10,091 nucleotides of DNA from Clostridiales bacterium (GCA_022776785.1 JALFHA010000313.1:1-10091), one strand, 5' to 3'; numbered from the stretch's first letter, positions 1 to 6,739 are shown. The notes: generated by a model from the sequence alone, not told the origin. Numbers and translations are program-made.

Positions 1-27
1 ATTCGAGCTTTTAAGTGCAAGACAGTA

Positions 28-1578
28 TTACTTGTTTTCCGTCGCATAGACCGCGCGCGCCACAGGCGCCTCCACCTCGGCGCCGTCCTTCGTATACTGC
101 CCATCTGCGGGAATGGTCTGTTCAAGCCCGATCAGGTAGAAGGTGATGATATCCCCTTCCTTAAACTCCATATCGCTCTTAAGCAGCACCCAGACGGGAT
201 CATTCCACACGCCGGTGGATACATTGTCGGTCAGCACCAGCGCGCAGGGGGTACCGTCATAGTCTGTAAACTCAGCGATCTTTCCGCGGAAGATAAAGTT
301 CTTGCCTGCATACTGCGCCGGGTTCTTGACCAGTGCGGCATAATTCGCTTCAATCACCTTCTGGCGGAAGGCCGCCAGCTGCTCGCGCTCCGTCAGCTCA
401 CGGGTCAGCGTGAGGGTGATCTCGGTATCGGCGTATTCCTTGAGGCTTGCGCGCAGCGTAAAGCTTTCCGTTCCCGCGTCCGACATGAAGATGCGCACGC
501 TGAAGACGCCCGTTCTGCCCGCCTTTACGTTCGTCCGATTGCCCTTGCCGGTGACATAGACCGTGGCCTCCGGCTCCGTCACGCCCTTGATGAGCACGTT
601 GTCTCCGGTAAAGGTCAGCTCCGTCGGCTCCAGAATCTCCAGCGCCGCCGCAGGCTTCTCATAGCGCAGGGTGAACCTGCGCTCCGCCTCGTCCGTCATC
701 ACCGCCAGCGTCAGCTCTCCCTCTCTGGGCAGCGACACGTTGACAGAGAAGGTTCCGTCCTTTTTCGTGGTCGTGCGGCCTGCCGGCTCCCCATCAACGG
801 TCACGCGAAGCTCTCTGGAGGGCTGCGCCGTTCCGCTCAGGGTGAGCACTCTGCTGTTGGTGTACGCGGGCACGCCCTCAACGGTCATCTCTCCCTTGAC
901 AGTCTCCTCCTCTGCCACACCGGGCGTCGGCACAGGGGTCGGTTCAGGGGGCGGCGTAGGCACAGGCGTGGGGGTAGGCGTCGGCTCTGTACGGCTCTGC
1001 AGCAGCTTCACACCGCCTAGCACCTGCTCCATGCGCGCATCATCCGTCTCATCGCATACGCGTCCCACGACGGTCTGGGTCAGCATGAGCATCTGTCCCA
1101 GATGCAGCGTGGCGTAACGCAGCGTGTATACCGGCATGGAGGCCACCATCGCCGAGGAGGTCAGCCGCACGCAGACAGGCGAGGTCCGGGTCAGCTCACA
1201 GGCGTCGTAAAGCCCGCTCTCCTCAAACTGCTTGCGAAGCTGCTCAAGCTGTGCGTCGCTCATCTCGTCCATGCTCTGAATCTCCGAGAACGCTCCGGCG
1301 CTGACCACGCTCACCGCGATCTGTCCGCCGTCCTCCGGGATGATCTCCATCACCGTTCCGGAGGCCATGTAGCCCGCCAGCACAGCCTCCTGCGTGGTGC
1401 CCAGCGAGGCGATCAGGTCGGCATGTTCGCTCAGATTGGTCTGCGTGAGCACTGTCTCCCCCTCGTTCTGGGTGTATCTGAAGCCCTCATACGGGAAAAC
1501 ATAGGTCGTCTGCTGCGCCAGCGCGCCAGCAGGCAGCATCGCCGCGCAGAGCAGCAGCGCAAGAGCAGGATGCTTCAT
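28..1578 (-). CDS. Secreted multidomain protein with Thr/Pro linker, Ig-like segments and C-terminal OB-fold-like domain
   Basis: A 516-aa exported protein of unknown function. Residues 1-21 form a typical signal peptide: a short basic start, a hydrophobic core of Ala and Leu, and Ala-Leu-Ala before Gln22. There is no lipobox at the cleavage site (the only Cys, Cys11, lies inside the core). Residues about 22-195 are an unrecognised N-terminal domain. Residues about 198-219 are a Thr/Pro/Glu linker typical of surface proteins. Two beta-rich segments of Ig-like or Big-like appearance follow (about 228-308 and 311-392), each with a Gly-Thr/Gly-Val turn. The C-terminal part (about 398-512) has a Tyr-Ala-Gly-Lys-x-x-x-x-x-Gly-Lys pattern that resembles OB-fold tRNA_anti-like domains of exported Firmicutes proteins; this is inference. 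The start at 1578 is chosen over an upstream ATG because AAGGAGG lies 7 nt before it and the signal peptide begins there. It has its own promoter. A role at the cell envelope is likely, but the substrate is unknown. Confidence 0.85.
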   Translation of the reverse strand: MKHPALALLLCAAMLPAGALAQQTTYVFPYEGFRYTQNEGETVLTQTNLSEHADLIASLGTTQEAVLAGYMASGTVMEIIPEDGGQIAVSVVSAGAFSEIQSMDEMSDAQLEQLRKQFEESGLYDACELTRTSPVCVRLTSSAMVASMPVYTLRYATLHLGQMLMLTQTVVGRVCDETDDARMEQVLGGVKLLQSRTEPTPTPTPVPTPPPEPTPVPTPGVAEEETVKGEMTVEGVPAYTNSRVLTLSGTAQPSRELRVTVDGEPAGRTTTKKDGTFSVNVSLPREGELTLAVMTDEAERRFTLRYEKPAAALEILEPTELTFTGDNVLIKGVTEPEATVYVTGKGNRTNVKAGRTGVFSVRIFMSDAGTESFTLRASLKEYADTEITLTLTRELTEREQLAAFRQKVIEANYAALVKNPAQYAGKNFIFRGKIAEFTDYDGTPCALVLTDNVSTGVWNDPVWVLLKSDMEFKEGDIITFYLIGLEQTIPADGQYTKDGAEVEAPVARAVYATENK

Positions 1579-1667
1579 CGAAAAACCTCCTTCGGGGTCG
1601 CTCTGCCGCACAGTCCGCAGCGCCCTGCGCCGGGAAAAGCACGCCGCAGCAGAAACGGTTTGGTATC

Positions 1668-1697
1668 AGTATATCACAGACGGGCATTTCTTTACAA
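1668..1697 (-). promoter_or_regulatory. Sigma-A-like promoter of the secreted-protein gene
   Basis: On the minus strand, TTGTAA (1697-1692) is followed after 18 nt by TATACT (1673-1668), with a TG one base before the -10 box (extended -10). The -35 box overlaps the stop codon of the upstream O-antigen-ligase-like gene, so transcription would start near 1661 and leave a leader of about 80 nt. This suggests the secreted-protein gene is transcribed separately. Confidence 0.55.
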
Positions 1698-3236
1698 GTC
1701 ATGGCGCTGCTGTTCGCCCGCAGGGACGAGCAGCCCCAGCGCAAAGAACAGGCACACATTCATCGGGGTCATCTCGCCCAGCGGCGCACTCTCCATCAGG
1801 CCCGTCACCAGAATCGCTAGCACGAGCATGGCCATGGGAAGCATTCCGCTCAGCGACGCTCCCCCTCTCATAAACGCCCTGACGCATCGCCTGACAATCA
1901 GCAGAAGGAACGCCAGCAGCAAGCCAAAGCCGATCAGGCCAAAGTCCGCGATAAACTGAAGATAGGTGTTGTGAAGTGCGATTGCACCAAGGCTCTCCAG
2001 AGCAGTTCCCTGCACAACGATGCTTCCCGTCCGGCCCACGCCGTTGCCGATCAGCAGGCTTTTGGGATTCTCCATCCACATCCTAAAGACACCGGTCCAT
2101 ATCTCCGTGCGCCCGGAGAACGTCGCATCCGCCGCCGGGCGGGCATTCAGCTGCGGAACCTGAGGCGGGATTTCGTTGGGCACAGCATCGCTTTGCGCAG
2201 CAGCGGCTCCGTTGAGCTCTGCGCCGCTCTGCATAGCGGCCCCCAGCTCATCCACGCCCTGCTTAGCCAGCGCCGTCCCGACGAGCGTCGGCTCATTCGT
2301 CTCCGGCAGATTGCTCCTGCCCTCTGCCGTCTGTGCAGCCCGCTGCTCCTGCACACGCACATAATGCACAAGCACCGCATCGCACAGCCTTGCCGCGCCA
2401 AGATAACCGCCCACCAGCACCACGCTTGCGGCCAGCACGCCTGCGGCAGCACGCTGCCACACCTTTGCGCGCAGCCAGCTGAACACACGGCTGAAAGCTC
2501 CAGCCGCCAGCGCAAGCAGTAGCGCATAGCGCGCCGTGCGGCTCTGCGTCAGCACGACGACGACCATCATCATCACTGCGCCGAGCATGTACAGCAGCCG
2601 CAGCCACAGCCACCGCGCCCGTTCAGCGCCGCAGAGGCAGATCATCGCGCAGCATACGCAGACCATGCCGGTGATATTGTAGTGTACGCCGCTGACCAGA
2701 TACGCTCTGTTCCAGATGCCAAAGCCGAACTCGCCCATGTCAGCCGCAAAGTTCTTCACCGTCGCTGCGCAATACAGCAGCGCGCCGCCAAAGATCAGCG
2801 TGAACAGGCCGAACACGGCGCACGCCCAGTCAATCAGCCCTTCCCGGCGTGCCGGGCTCTCATTCCTCAGGGATACATAGACGCCGAAGAAGACCATCGC
2901 ATAGCCGCAGGCCGCATTGATGTTGTTGAACGTCAGCCCGAAGCGGTAAATGAACGGCACCGTCATCCAGACGAGCAGCACGAAAAGGATGGCTGCATCC
3001 ATCGTCATCGGCGCATTCTGCCTGCGCAGGAGCTGCGCAAATGTCAGCGCCATCCCCCACGGCACCAGAATAAAGCGGAAAAACTGTGTCACCGCATCCT
3101 GATGCCAGGTCAGCGGCGACATGCCCAGCACACCGGAAAACAGGAAAGCCGCAAAAACAAACAGGCTTGTGTTCGTGACAGCCCTCGCCATCGCACCGCG
3201 CGATGCCGCCGCCACACGATCCATCTTTTCCTTCAC
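1692..3236 (-). CDS. O-antigen ligase (Wzy/WaaL-like) family membrane protein
   Basis: A 514-aa polytopic membrane protein with about ten or more hydrophobic segments. It shows the features of the O-antigen ligase/polymerase family: the Thr-Gln-Ser-Arg-Thr-Ala motif at 230-235 at the end of a membrane helix, then a large hydrophilic loop (about 292-420) carrying Ser-Gly-Arg-Thr-Glu-Ile-Trp at 374-380, Ile-Gly-Asn-Gly-Val-Gly at 396-401 and His-Asn-Thr-Tyr-Leu at 422-426. Family members join or polymerise lipid-linked glycans on the outer face of the membrane. In a Gram-positive host the product would be a capsule, exopolysaccharide or wall glycan, but the substrate cannot be read here. The stretch at about 296-370 is Ala/Gln/Pro-rich and looks disordered. 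The GTG start at 3236 is preferred over ATG at 3224 because GGGAGG sits 10 nt upstream. No glycan genes are adjacent. A terminator and only about 35 bp separate it from jag, so expression may depend on read-through. Confidence 0.88.
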   Translation of the reverse strand: MKEKMDRVAAASRGAMARAVTNTSLFVFAAFLFSGVLGMSPLTWHQDAVTQFFRFILVPWGMALTFAQLLRRQNAPMTMDAAILFVLLVWMTVPFIYRFGLTFNNINAACGYAMVFFGVYVSLRNESPARREGLIDWACAVFGLFTLIFGGALLYCAATVKNFAADMGEFGFGIWNRAYLVSGVHYNITGMVCVCCAMICLCGAERARWLWLRLLYMLGAVMMMVVVVLTQSRTARYALLLALAAGAFSRVFSWLRAKVWQRAAAGVLAASVVLVGGYLGAARLCDAVLVHYVRVQEQRAAQTAEGRSNLPETNEPTLVGTALAKQGVDELGAAMQSGAELNGAAAAQSDAVPNEIPPQVPQLNARPAADATFSGRTEIWTGVFRMWMENPKSLLIGNGVGRTGSIVVQGTALESLGAIALHNTYLQFIADFGLIGFGLLLAFLLLIVRRCVRAFMRGGASLSGMLPMAMLVLAILVTGLMESAPLGEMTPMNVCLFFALGLLVPAGEQQRHDL

Positions 3237-3271
3237 TTCGTCAATTCCTCCCGAAAGCTCTCTGCCAGCAG

Positions 3272-3303
3272 AAAAAGGGCGGGAGGATTACTCCTCCCCG
3301 CCC
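3272..3303 (-). terminator. Rho-independent terminator folded around the jag stop codon
   Basis: On the minus strand, a C/G-rich stem (arms 3303-3292 and 3287-3277, about 11 bp with one extra base) is followed by TTTTTC (3276-3271). The loop contains the TAA stop of jag (3290-3288), so the last jag codons form the 5' arm. It should end most transcripts of the rpmH-jag cluster before the O-antigen-ligase-like gene. Confidence 0.75.
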
Positions 3304-4583
3304 GTCTCGTCGGTCTGTCTCTCCGCCTGCGGCGCATTCTGCACGGGCGCTCCCTCAGGCTTCGGGCCGCGGCGTCCGCCTCTGCGGCGGCTTCTGCTGC
3401 GGCGCGCGCCAGCGGGCTTCTCGCCGCTTCCCTCGTCGGTGCGCTCCGCCTGCTGCGCGCGCTCCGGCGGATTTTTGAGCATAATCACCACACGGCGGTT
3501 CGGCTCCTCGCCCTCCGAGTGCGTCGTCACCGCGGGATGGTTCTGCAGTGCCGTATGCAGCACGCGGCGCTCATAGGGGTTCATCGGCTCGAGCACAACC
3601 TTCCGCCCCGTCTTCTGGGCGCGGTTCGCCATGCGCTGCGCAAGGCGGCGCAGGCTGTCCTCGCGCTTGGCGCGGTAGTTTTCGGTGTCCAGCGTCACGC
3701 GGATATAGCCGTCCCGTCCCTTGTTGACCTGCAGGCTCGTCAGGTACTGCAGCGCATCCAGCGTCTCTCCGCGGCGACCGATGAGCACGCCCAGCGTGTC
3801 GCCAATCATGTGAATATACAGGCTGTCCGGCTTGCTGTCGTCCACATACACGTCCACCTTGACGTTCATGCGGGCAGTCACATCCATCAGGAAGCGCTGT
3901 GCGCGGCCTGCCGGCGTGCTCTCGTCGTGCATCACGGGCGGCTCAGTCGGTGCGAACGGCTTGGCCGGCTCCATCGGCACGATATAGCGCTCCTCCGCAG
4001 CGGTCAGCTCGTCGCTCACGGCGGGCTTGGCCGGCTTCGGCGCGCGCTGCTTGGGCGGGCGCGGGGGATGTGCTGCCTTGACGCGCGGCGCATCGCTCTG
4101 CGCCTTGGGCGCGGGAACGCTCTGCGCGCCAACCTCCGCGCTGACCTCCAGCTTTGCCTCAGGCCTCGGCTCCGCCTTGGCCGCAGGCTTCGGCTCCATC
4201 TCAGCCGCGGGCTTCGGCTCCGTCTTGGCTGCGGGCTTCGGCTCCGTCTTGGCCGCAGGCTTCGGCTCCGCCTGAGCTACGGGCTTCGGTTCTGCCTTGA
4301 GCGCGGACTTCGGCTCTGCCTTGGCGGGCTTTTTGCGCGTCTGCGCCTCACCGCCCAGGCTAAAGCTGCCCAGCAAATCACTCAGCCCATGGTCGTCCTC
4401 TTTTTCCTCCTCCATCACAGTCAGGCGAACGCGGGCTGGCTTGCTGCCGAACAGGCCGAACAGACCCTTGGCGCCCTCCTCAATCACGTCCACATGCACG
4501 TCAGCAATGGTCACGCCCAGCGCGACCAAGCCTGCGTCGATGGCTTCCTGCGTGGTCTTCCCCGTGAATTCCTGGCTCCTCAT
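3288..4583 (-). CDS. jag: RNA-binding protein Jag/KhpB (EloR), with an expanded repeat linker
   Basis: A 431-aa protein of the Jag/KhpB/EloR family, whose members bind RNA and are linked to cell elongation and division in Gram-positive bacteria. The Jag-N domain covers about 1-56 and contains the Gly-Leu-Phe-Gly-Leu-Phe-Gly core at 40-46. A long low-complexity linker (about 60-225) holds seven octapeptide repeats of the Lys-Ala/Thr-Glu-Pro-Lys-Pro-Ala-Ala type (88-143). A KH domain follows with its GxxG loop Gly-Arg-Arg-Gly at 269-272, then an R3H domain with Arg339-x3-His343. The tail (about 371-431) is rich in Arg and Gly, including a block Arg-Arg-Ser-Arg-Ser-Arg-Arg-Arg, which could add nonspecific RNA binding. 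The family is commonly about 200-330 aa, so the linker and tail explain the extra length. The ATG shares its A with the TGA stop of yidC (TGATG), with AGGAGG 10 nt upstream, so the two genes are translationally coupled. Confidence 0.95.
   Translation of the reverse strand: MRSQEFTGKTTQEAIDAGLVALGVTIADVHVDVIEEGAKGLFGLFGSKPARVRLTVMEEEKEDDHGLSDLLGSFSLGGEAQTRKKPAKAEPKSALKAEPKPVAQAEPKPAAKTEPKPAAKTEPKPAAEMEPKPAAKAEPRPEAKLEVSAEVGAQSVPAPKAQSDAPRVKAAHPPRPPKQRAPKPAKPAVSDELTAAEERYIVPMEPAKPFAPTEPPVMHDESTPAGRAQRFLMDVTARMNVKVDVYVDDSKPDSLYIHMIGDTLGVLIGRRGETLDALQYLTSLQVNKGRDGYIRVTLDTENYRAKREDSLRRLAQRMANRAQKTGRKVVLEPMNPYERRVLHTALQNHPAVTTHSEGEEPNRRVVIMLKNPPERAQQAERTDEGSGEKPAGARRSRSRRRGGRRGPKPEGAPVQNAPQAERQTDETGGEE
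4155..4322 (-). repeat. Seven tandem 24-bp units coding an octapeptide repeat in jag
   Basis: Seven in-frame 24-bp units encode Lys/Gln/Glu-x-Glu-Pro-Lys/Arg-Pro/Ser-x-Ala/Leu (residues 88-143 of Jag). The units are clearest on the plus strand as a repeated GGCTTCGGCTCC core. The middle units are nearly identical in DNA, which fits recent slippage or unequal crossover; the outer units have diverged. The encoded peptide alternates acidic, Pro and basic residues and is likely an extended spacer between Jag-N and the KH domain. Confidence 0.85.
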
Positions 4584-5581
4584 CAGATGCCAACCTCCTC
4601 TGCCTTGGCCGCCTTGCGGTCCTGCTGCTCAAAGTACTTGTTGAAGCCGATCTGCTCGGCAATCGCGTAGATGTTGGAGACCACCCAGTACAGGGCGAAC
4701 GCGGCGTTGTAGCTGGCGCAGAAGTAGAGGGACATGAAGGTCATCACCCAGATCATGGTCTTCTGCGTGCCCGCCTGAGAGGGATCCATCTGCTGATTCT
4801 GCATCGTCAGCTTCTGCATGAGGATCTGCGTCACCACGGAGAGAACCGGCAGCACGAACCAGCCGTTGCCCTCCTTGTAGATGGAGAAACGGATGAGCCC
4901 GAGGATGCTCAGGTCGCCCAGTCCGGTCACAGGCGTGACATAGGGGGCATAGGCGGCAGAGGCGACGAAGGGCTTCACGACGTCGGTGATATAGGCCATC
5001 ATGGCGTTGCGATCAGCGAAGGCCAGCGCCTCGGGGATCATCCCGGCGGCGGCGAGCTTGGCGCTGATGTCATTCCAGACCTGGAAATCCACGAGCTGGA
5101 GCGAATTCACGTCCGGCATGTAGGTGGCGAACGGGCTGTCCGGCATCCAGAGGTTGCGGATCCAGAAGAAGGAGTCTGTCAGCGTCCGGGGATCGATATC
5201 CGGGTTGTGGTAGAAGGTGAGGAACTGCGCGACGAGCTGCTCGTTGGCGAACGTGCGCAGCGCGTAGAACATCGCGAACAGGATCACCATGGAGATAATC
5301 ATCGGCAGGCAGCCGCCCATGGGGCTGACGCCCTCCTTGCGGTAGAGCTCCTGCAGCTTCTGGTTGAGTTTCTCCTGATCGTCCTTGTATTTTTCCTGAA
5401 GGGCCTGCATCTTGGGCTGCACGCTCGCCATGCGCATGGTAGAGCGGCGGCTCTTGAGGTTCAGCGGCATCACCACCAGCTTGATGAGGATGGTGAATAC
5501 AATGATGGTCAGCGCGTAGTTGTTGATGACGGCGTGCAGCGCCTTGATCAGCGTCAGCAGCAGTGAATTGAGAAAGTTCAT
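4583..5581 (-). CDS. yidC: Membrane protein insertase YidC/Oxa1/SpoIIIJ family
   Basis: A 332-aa insertase that helps membrane proteins enter and fold in the cytoplasmic membrane, alone or with SecYEG. The first conserved helix (about 22-41) ends Ile-Leu-Ile-Lys-Leu-Val-Val-Met-Pro-Leu. Lys34 stands where the catalytic groove residue of Bacillus SpoIIIJ is Arg, so the positive charge is kept. A basic, coiled-coil-prone cytoplasmic hairpin (about 43-85) follows, then the Met-Gly-Gly-Cys-Leu-Pro-Met helix (88-110) and the later helices (about 223-260 and 275-310). There is no lipobox at the N-terminus, unlike Bacillus SpoIIIJ. The external segment between the second and third helices (about 112-222) is unusually long. 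The C-terminal tail is short and charged. The start at 5581 is supported by AAGGAGAG about 8 nt upstream. It sits between yidD and jag, the conserved Gram-positive order. Confidence 0.96.
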   Translation of the reverse strand: MNFLNSLLLTLIKALHAVINNYALTIIVFTILIKLVVMPLNLKSRRSTMRMASVQPKMQALQEKYKDDQEKLNQKLQELYRKEGVSPMGGCLPMIISMVILFAMFYALRTFANEQLVAQFLTFYHNPDIDPRTLTDSFFWIRNLWMPDSPFATYMPDVNSLQLVDFQVWNDISAKLAAAGMIPEALAFADRNAMMAYITDVVKPFVASAAYAPYVTPVTGLGDLSILGLIRFSIYKEGNGWFVLPVLSVVTQILMQKLTMQNQQMDPSQAGTQKTMIWVMTFMSLYFCASYNAAFALYWVVSNIYAIAEQIGFNKYFEQQDRKAAKAEEVGI

Positions 5582-5667
5582 GGGCCTCGCTCTCCTTGTC
5601 CTTTCATAGCGCCGTCCCGAGGGGCAGGCGCGTTCTCAGTCAGCCGCCCGCGCACCCGGCGTGATCG

Positions 5668-5883
5668 TCAGGGTACGGGGTCATAGGGATCACCCTTGTA
5701 GAAGGGATGGCAGCGCAGGATGCGCCGCAGGGCCAGCCAGCCGCCGCGCAGCGCACCGTATTTCTGAATCGCCTCCAGCGCGTACTGGGAGCATGTCGGC
5801 GTAAAGCGGCAGCAGGGCGCGTGCATCGGGCTGAGCACGCGCTGATAAAAGCGGATCGCCGCGAGCATGGCGCGCTTGATCAC
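5668..5883 (-). CDS. yidD: Membrane protein insertion efficiency factor YidD
   Basis: A 71-aa protein of the YidD family, a small membrane-associated factor that assists YidC-dependent insertion. The family core is complete: Ile-Arg-Phe-Tyr-Gln-Arg-Val-Leu-Ser-Pro at 10-19, three Cys (24, 25, 31) in the Pro-Cys-Cys-Arg-Phe-x-Pro-Thr-Cys-Ser-Gln-Tyr block, Gly-Ala-Leu-Arg-Gly-Gly at 43-48, and Arg-Cys-His-Pro-Phe near the end. The N-terminal helix is amphipathic. The start is taken as GTG at 5883: it gives the usual family N-terminus, overlaps the rnpA stop by four bases (GTGA), and has GAAGAAGG about 9 nt upstream. An ATG at 5868 would remove family-typical residues, and the longer open frame upstream of 5883 lies inside rnpA. 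Translational coupling to rnpA is likely. Confidence 0.95.
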   Translation of the reverse strand: MIKRAMLAAIRFYQRVLSPMHAPCCRFTPTCSQYALEAIQKYGALRGGWLALRRILRCHPFYKGDPYDPVP

Positions 5884-6266
5884 AGCTGTACGCCTTCTTC
5901 CTGCCGCACAGCTTCGCCGCCGGCAGTCTGCGTCTGCTCGGGCAGCAGAAGGTTCTGTCTGCGCAGAAGGTTCTGCATCGTGCGGCACAGCCGGGAAAAA
6001 TCAGCCTTGGCCGCAGGCTCGCGCGCGATGAAGACGTAGAGACCGCGCTTCATCCGCGGCAGCAGGGGAACGACTGCCGCGCGCAGGCGGCGCTTGATGC
6101 GGTTGCGCTCCACGGCGCAGCCGAGCTTCTTGCCCACGGAGAAGCCCACCTTGAGCGTATTTGAGCGCACATAGAGCATCACCAGCTCATGCGAGCCACC
6201 CGACACGCCCCTGCGGCGGACATACTTGAACTGCGCGTTCTTTTTGAGGCTGTACCTTTTCTGCAA
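5880..6266 (-). CDS. rnpA: Ribonuclease P protein component
   Basis: The protein subunit of RNase P, which with the RNA subunit removes 5' leaders from precursor tRNAs. At 128 aa it has the family's usual length. The N-terminal Lys-Arg-Tyr-Ser-Leu-Lys-Lys-Asn-x-x-Phe block and the signature Gly-Phe-Ser-Val-Gly-Lys-Lys...Arg-Asn-Arg-Ile-Lys-Arg-Arg-Leu-Arg (41-62) are intact. The C-terminal 20 residues are acidic and Gln-rich and fall outside the conserved fold. The start is TTG at 6266, with AAGGGGGAG 9 nt upstream and the family N-terminus immediately after. An ATG at 6392 opens the same frame, but its extra 42 residues lie over the intercistronic hairpins and look noncoding. The gene overlaps yidD by four bases. 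Confidence 0.95.
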   Translation of the reverse strand: MQKRYSLKKNAQFKYVRRRGVSGGSHELVMLYVRSNTLKVGFSVGKKLGCAVERNRIKRRLRAAVVPLLPRMKRGLYVFIAREPAAKADFSRLCRTMQNLLRRQNLLLPEQTQTAGGEAVRQEEGVQL

Positions 6267-6417
6267 ACGAATTCGCTCCCCCTTGAAAATGAAAAAGGCC
6301 CGTTCCCGGTCTTTGCCGGGCCGGACCGAACGCCTTTTCCCGCAGCACAGCGGAAAAAGGCGGGTTCCGCCAGATGGCGGAGTCTGGCGCACCGGGAGGA
6401 TGCTCCCGGGGCTGTCA
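6267..6417 (-). other. Hairpin-rich rpmH-rnpA spacer
   Basis: This 151-bp spacer holds a run of hairpins on the rpmH-rnpA transcript. In order on the minus strand: a perfect 7-bp stem CCGGGAG/CTCCCGG (6409-6392) just after the rpmH stop; a 7-bp stem CGCCAGA/TCTGGCG with an 8-nt loop (6389-6368), which competes with CCGCCA/TGGCGG (6380-6367); a 13-bp stem with one G-U pair (6362-6331, 6-nt loop); and the terminator hairpin (6327-6297). Little unpaired sequence remains, so it is likely a site of attenuation, mRNA processing or differential stability between the abundant ribosomal protein and the scarcer RNase P subunit. Confidence 0.7.
6286..6327 (-). terminator. Intercistronic terminator/attenuator between rpmH and rnpA
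   Basis: On the minus strand GGTCCG pairs with CGGGCC (one G-U pair) and inside it CCCGG pairs with CCGGG around a 6-nt loop. The stem is followed directly by TTTTTCATTTTC (6296-6285). The U-tract runs straight into the rnpA ribosome binding site, so rnpA, yidD, yidC and jag would be reached only by read-through unless a promoter I cannot see lies in the spacer. Confidence 0.7.
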
Positions 6418-6573
6418 TCAGACGGGGTTGGAGACAGTCAGCCTCGCGCGGCCGCGGGCGCGGCGGCGGGCAAGAACCTTGCGGCCGTTCTTGGTGGCCA
6501 TGCGGGCACGGAAGCCATGCACCTTCACGCGCTGGCGCTTCTTGGGCTGATACGTTCTCACAGACGATGCCAT
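6418..6573 (-). CDS. rpmH: 50S ribosomal protein bL34
   Basis: A 51-aa basic protein of the large ribosomal subunit. The family pattern is clear: Arg-Thr-Tyr-Gln-Pro-Lys-Lys-Arg-Gln-Arg at 6-15, Val-His-Gly-Phe-Arg-Ala-Arg-Met at 18-25 and Thr-Lys-Asn-Gly-Arg-Lys-Val-Leu at 27-34, ending Arg-Leu-Thr-Val-Ser-Asn-Pro-Val. It is a little longer than the usual 44-45 aa: the N-terminus begins Met-Ala-Ser-Ser-Val instead of Met-Lys, and there are four extra residues after the usual Leu-Thr-Val end. The ATG at 6573 has AAGGAGAG 7 nt upstream. It is the first gene of the rpmH-rnpA-yidD-yidC-jag cluster. The dnaA gene usually found upstream in Bacillota is not here. Confidence 0.97.
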   Translation of the reverse strand: MASSVRTYQPKKRQRVKVHGFRARMATKNGRKVLARRRARGRARLTVSNPV

Positions 6574-6588
6574 AGTTACACTCTCCTT

Positions 6589-6703
6589 GCTGACGTTCTA
6601 TTGAACAAAATGTGGATCGCGCCGGGACATGCGGCCCGCCCGCCCGACGAACCCCTGCCGGGATCGGCGAACCGGAAAACGGCGCGTTGTTCCATGCGAA
6701 AGC
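6589..6703 (-). promoter_or_regulatory. Structured 5' leader of rpmH
   Basis: About 125 nt separate the predicted start of transcription from the rpmH ATG. Near its start CGCGCCG (6686-6680) can pair with CGGCGCG (6624-6618), closing a domain of about 55 nt that itself contains complementary C/G-rich stretches. It matches no leader family I recognise. A regulatory role, for example feedback by a ribosomal protein, is only a possibility. Confidence 0.3.
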
Positions 6704-6709
6704 GATTAT

Positions 6710-6739
6710 AGTATACTTCACGGACCGCGGGGAAGTCAA
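6710..6739 (-). promoter_or_regulatory. Sigma-A-like promoter of the rpmH cluster
   Basis: On the minus strand TTGACT (6739-6734) and TATACT (6715-6710) are each one base off consensus, with an 18-nt spacer. Transcription would begin near 6703. A second TATAAT overlaps at 6710-6705, but no -35 box lies at a suitable distance from it. This is the only strong promoter seen for the cluster. Confidence 0.7.

Noticed and set aside
4155..4322. Regular repeats as a CRISPR array
   Set aside because: The units are 24 bp, contiguous without spacers, in frame, and encode the Jag linker.
2682..4670. A 662-codon plus-strand open frame opposite the ligase and jag genes
   Set aside because: Its translation is Arg/Leu/His-rich and repetitive, crosses two well-supported genes on the other strand, and matches no family. 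It is a shadow of GC-rich coding sequence.
6267..6392. A longer RnpA starting at ATG 6392
   Set aside because: The extra 42 residues cover the terminator and hairpins and do not resemble the RnpA N-terminus; the TTG at 6266 has a proper ribosome binding site.
6611..6619. TGTGGATCG as a DnaA box or origin
   Set aside because: It matches seven of nine bases of the consensus and stands alone; there is no box cluster, AT-rich unwinding element or dnaA gene.
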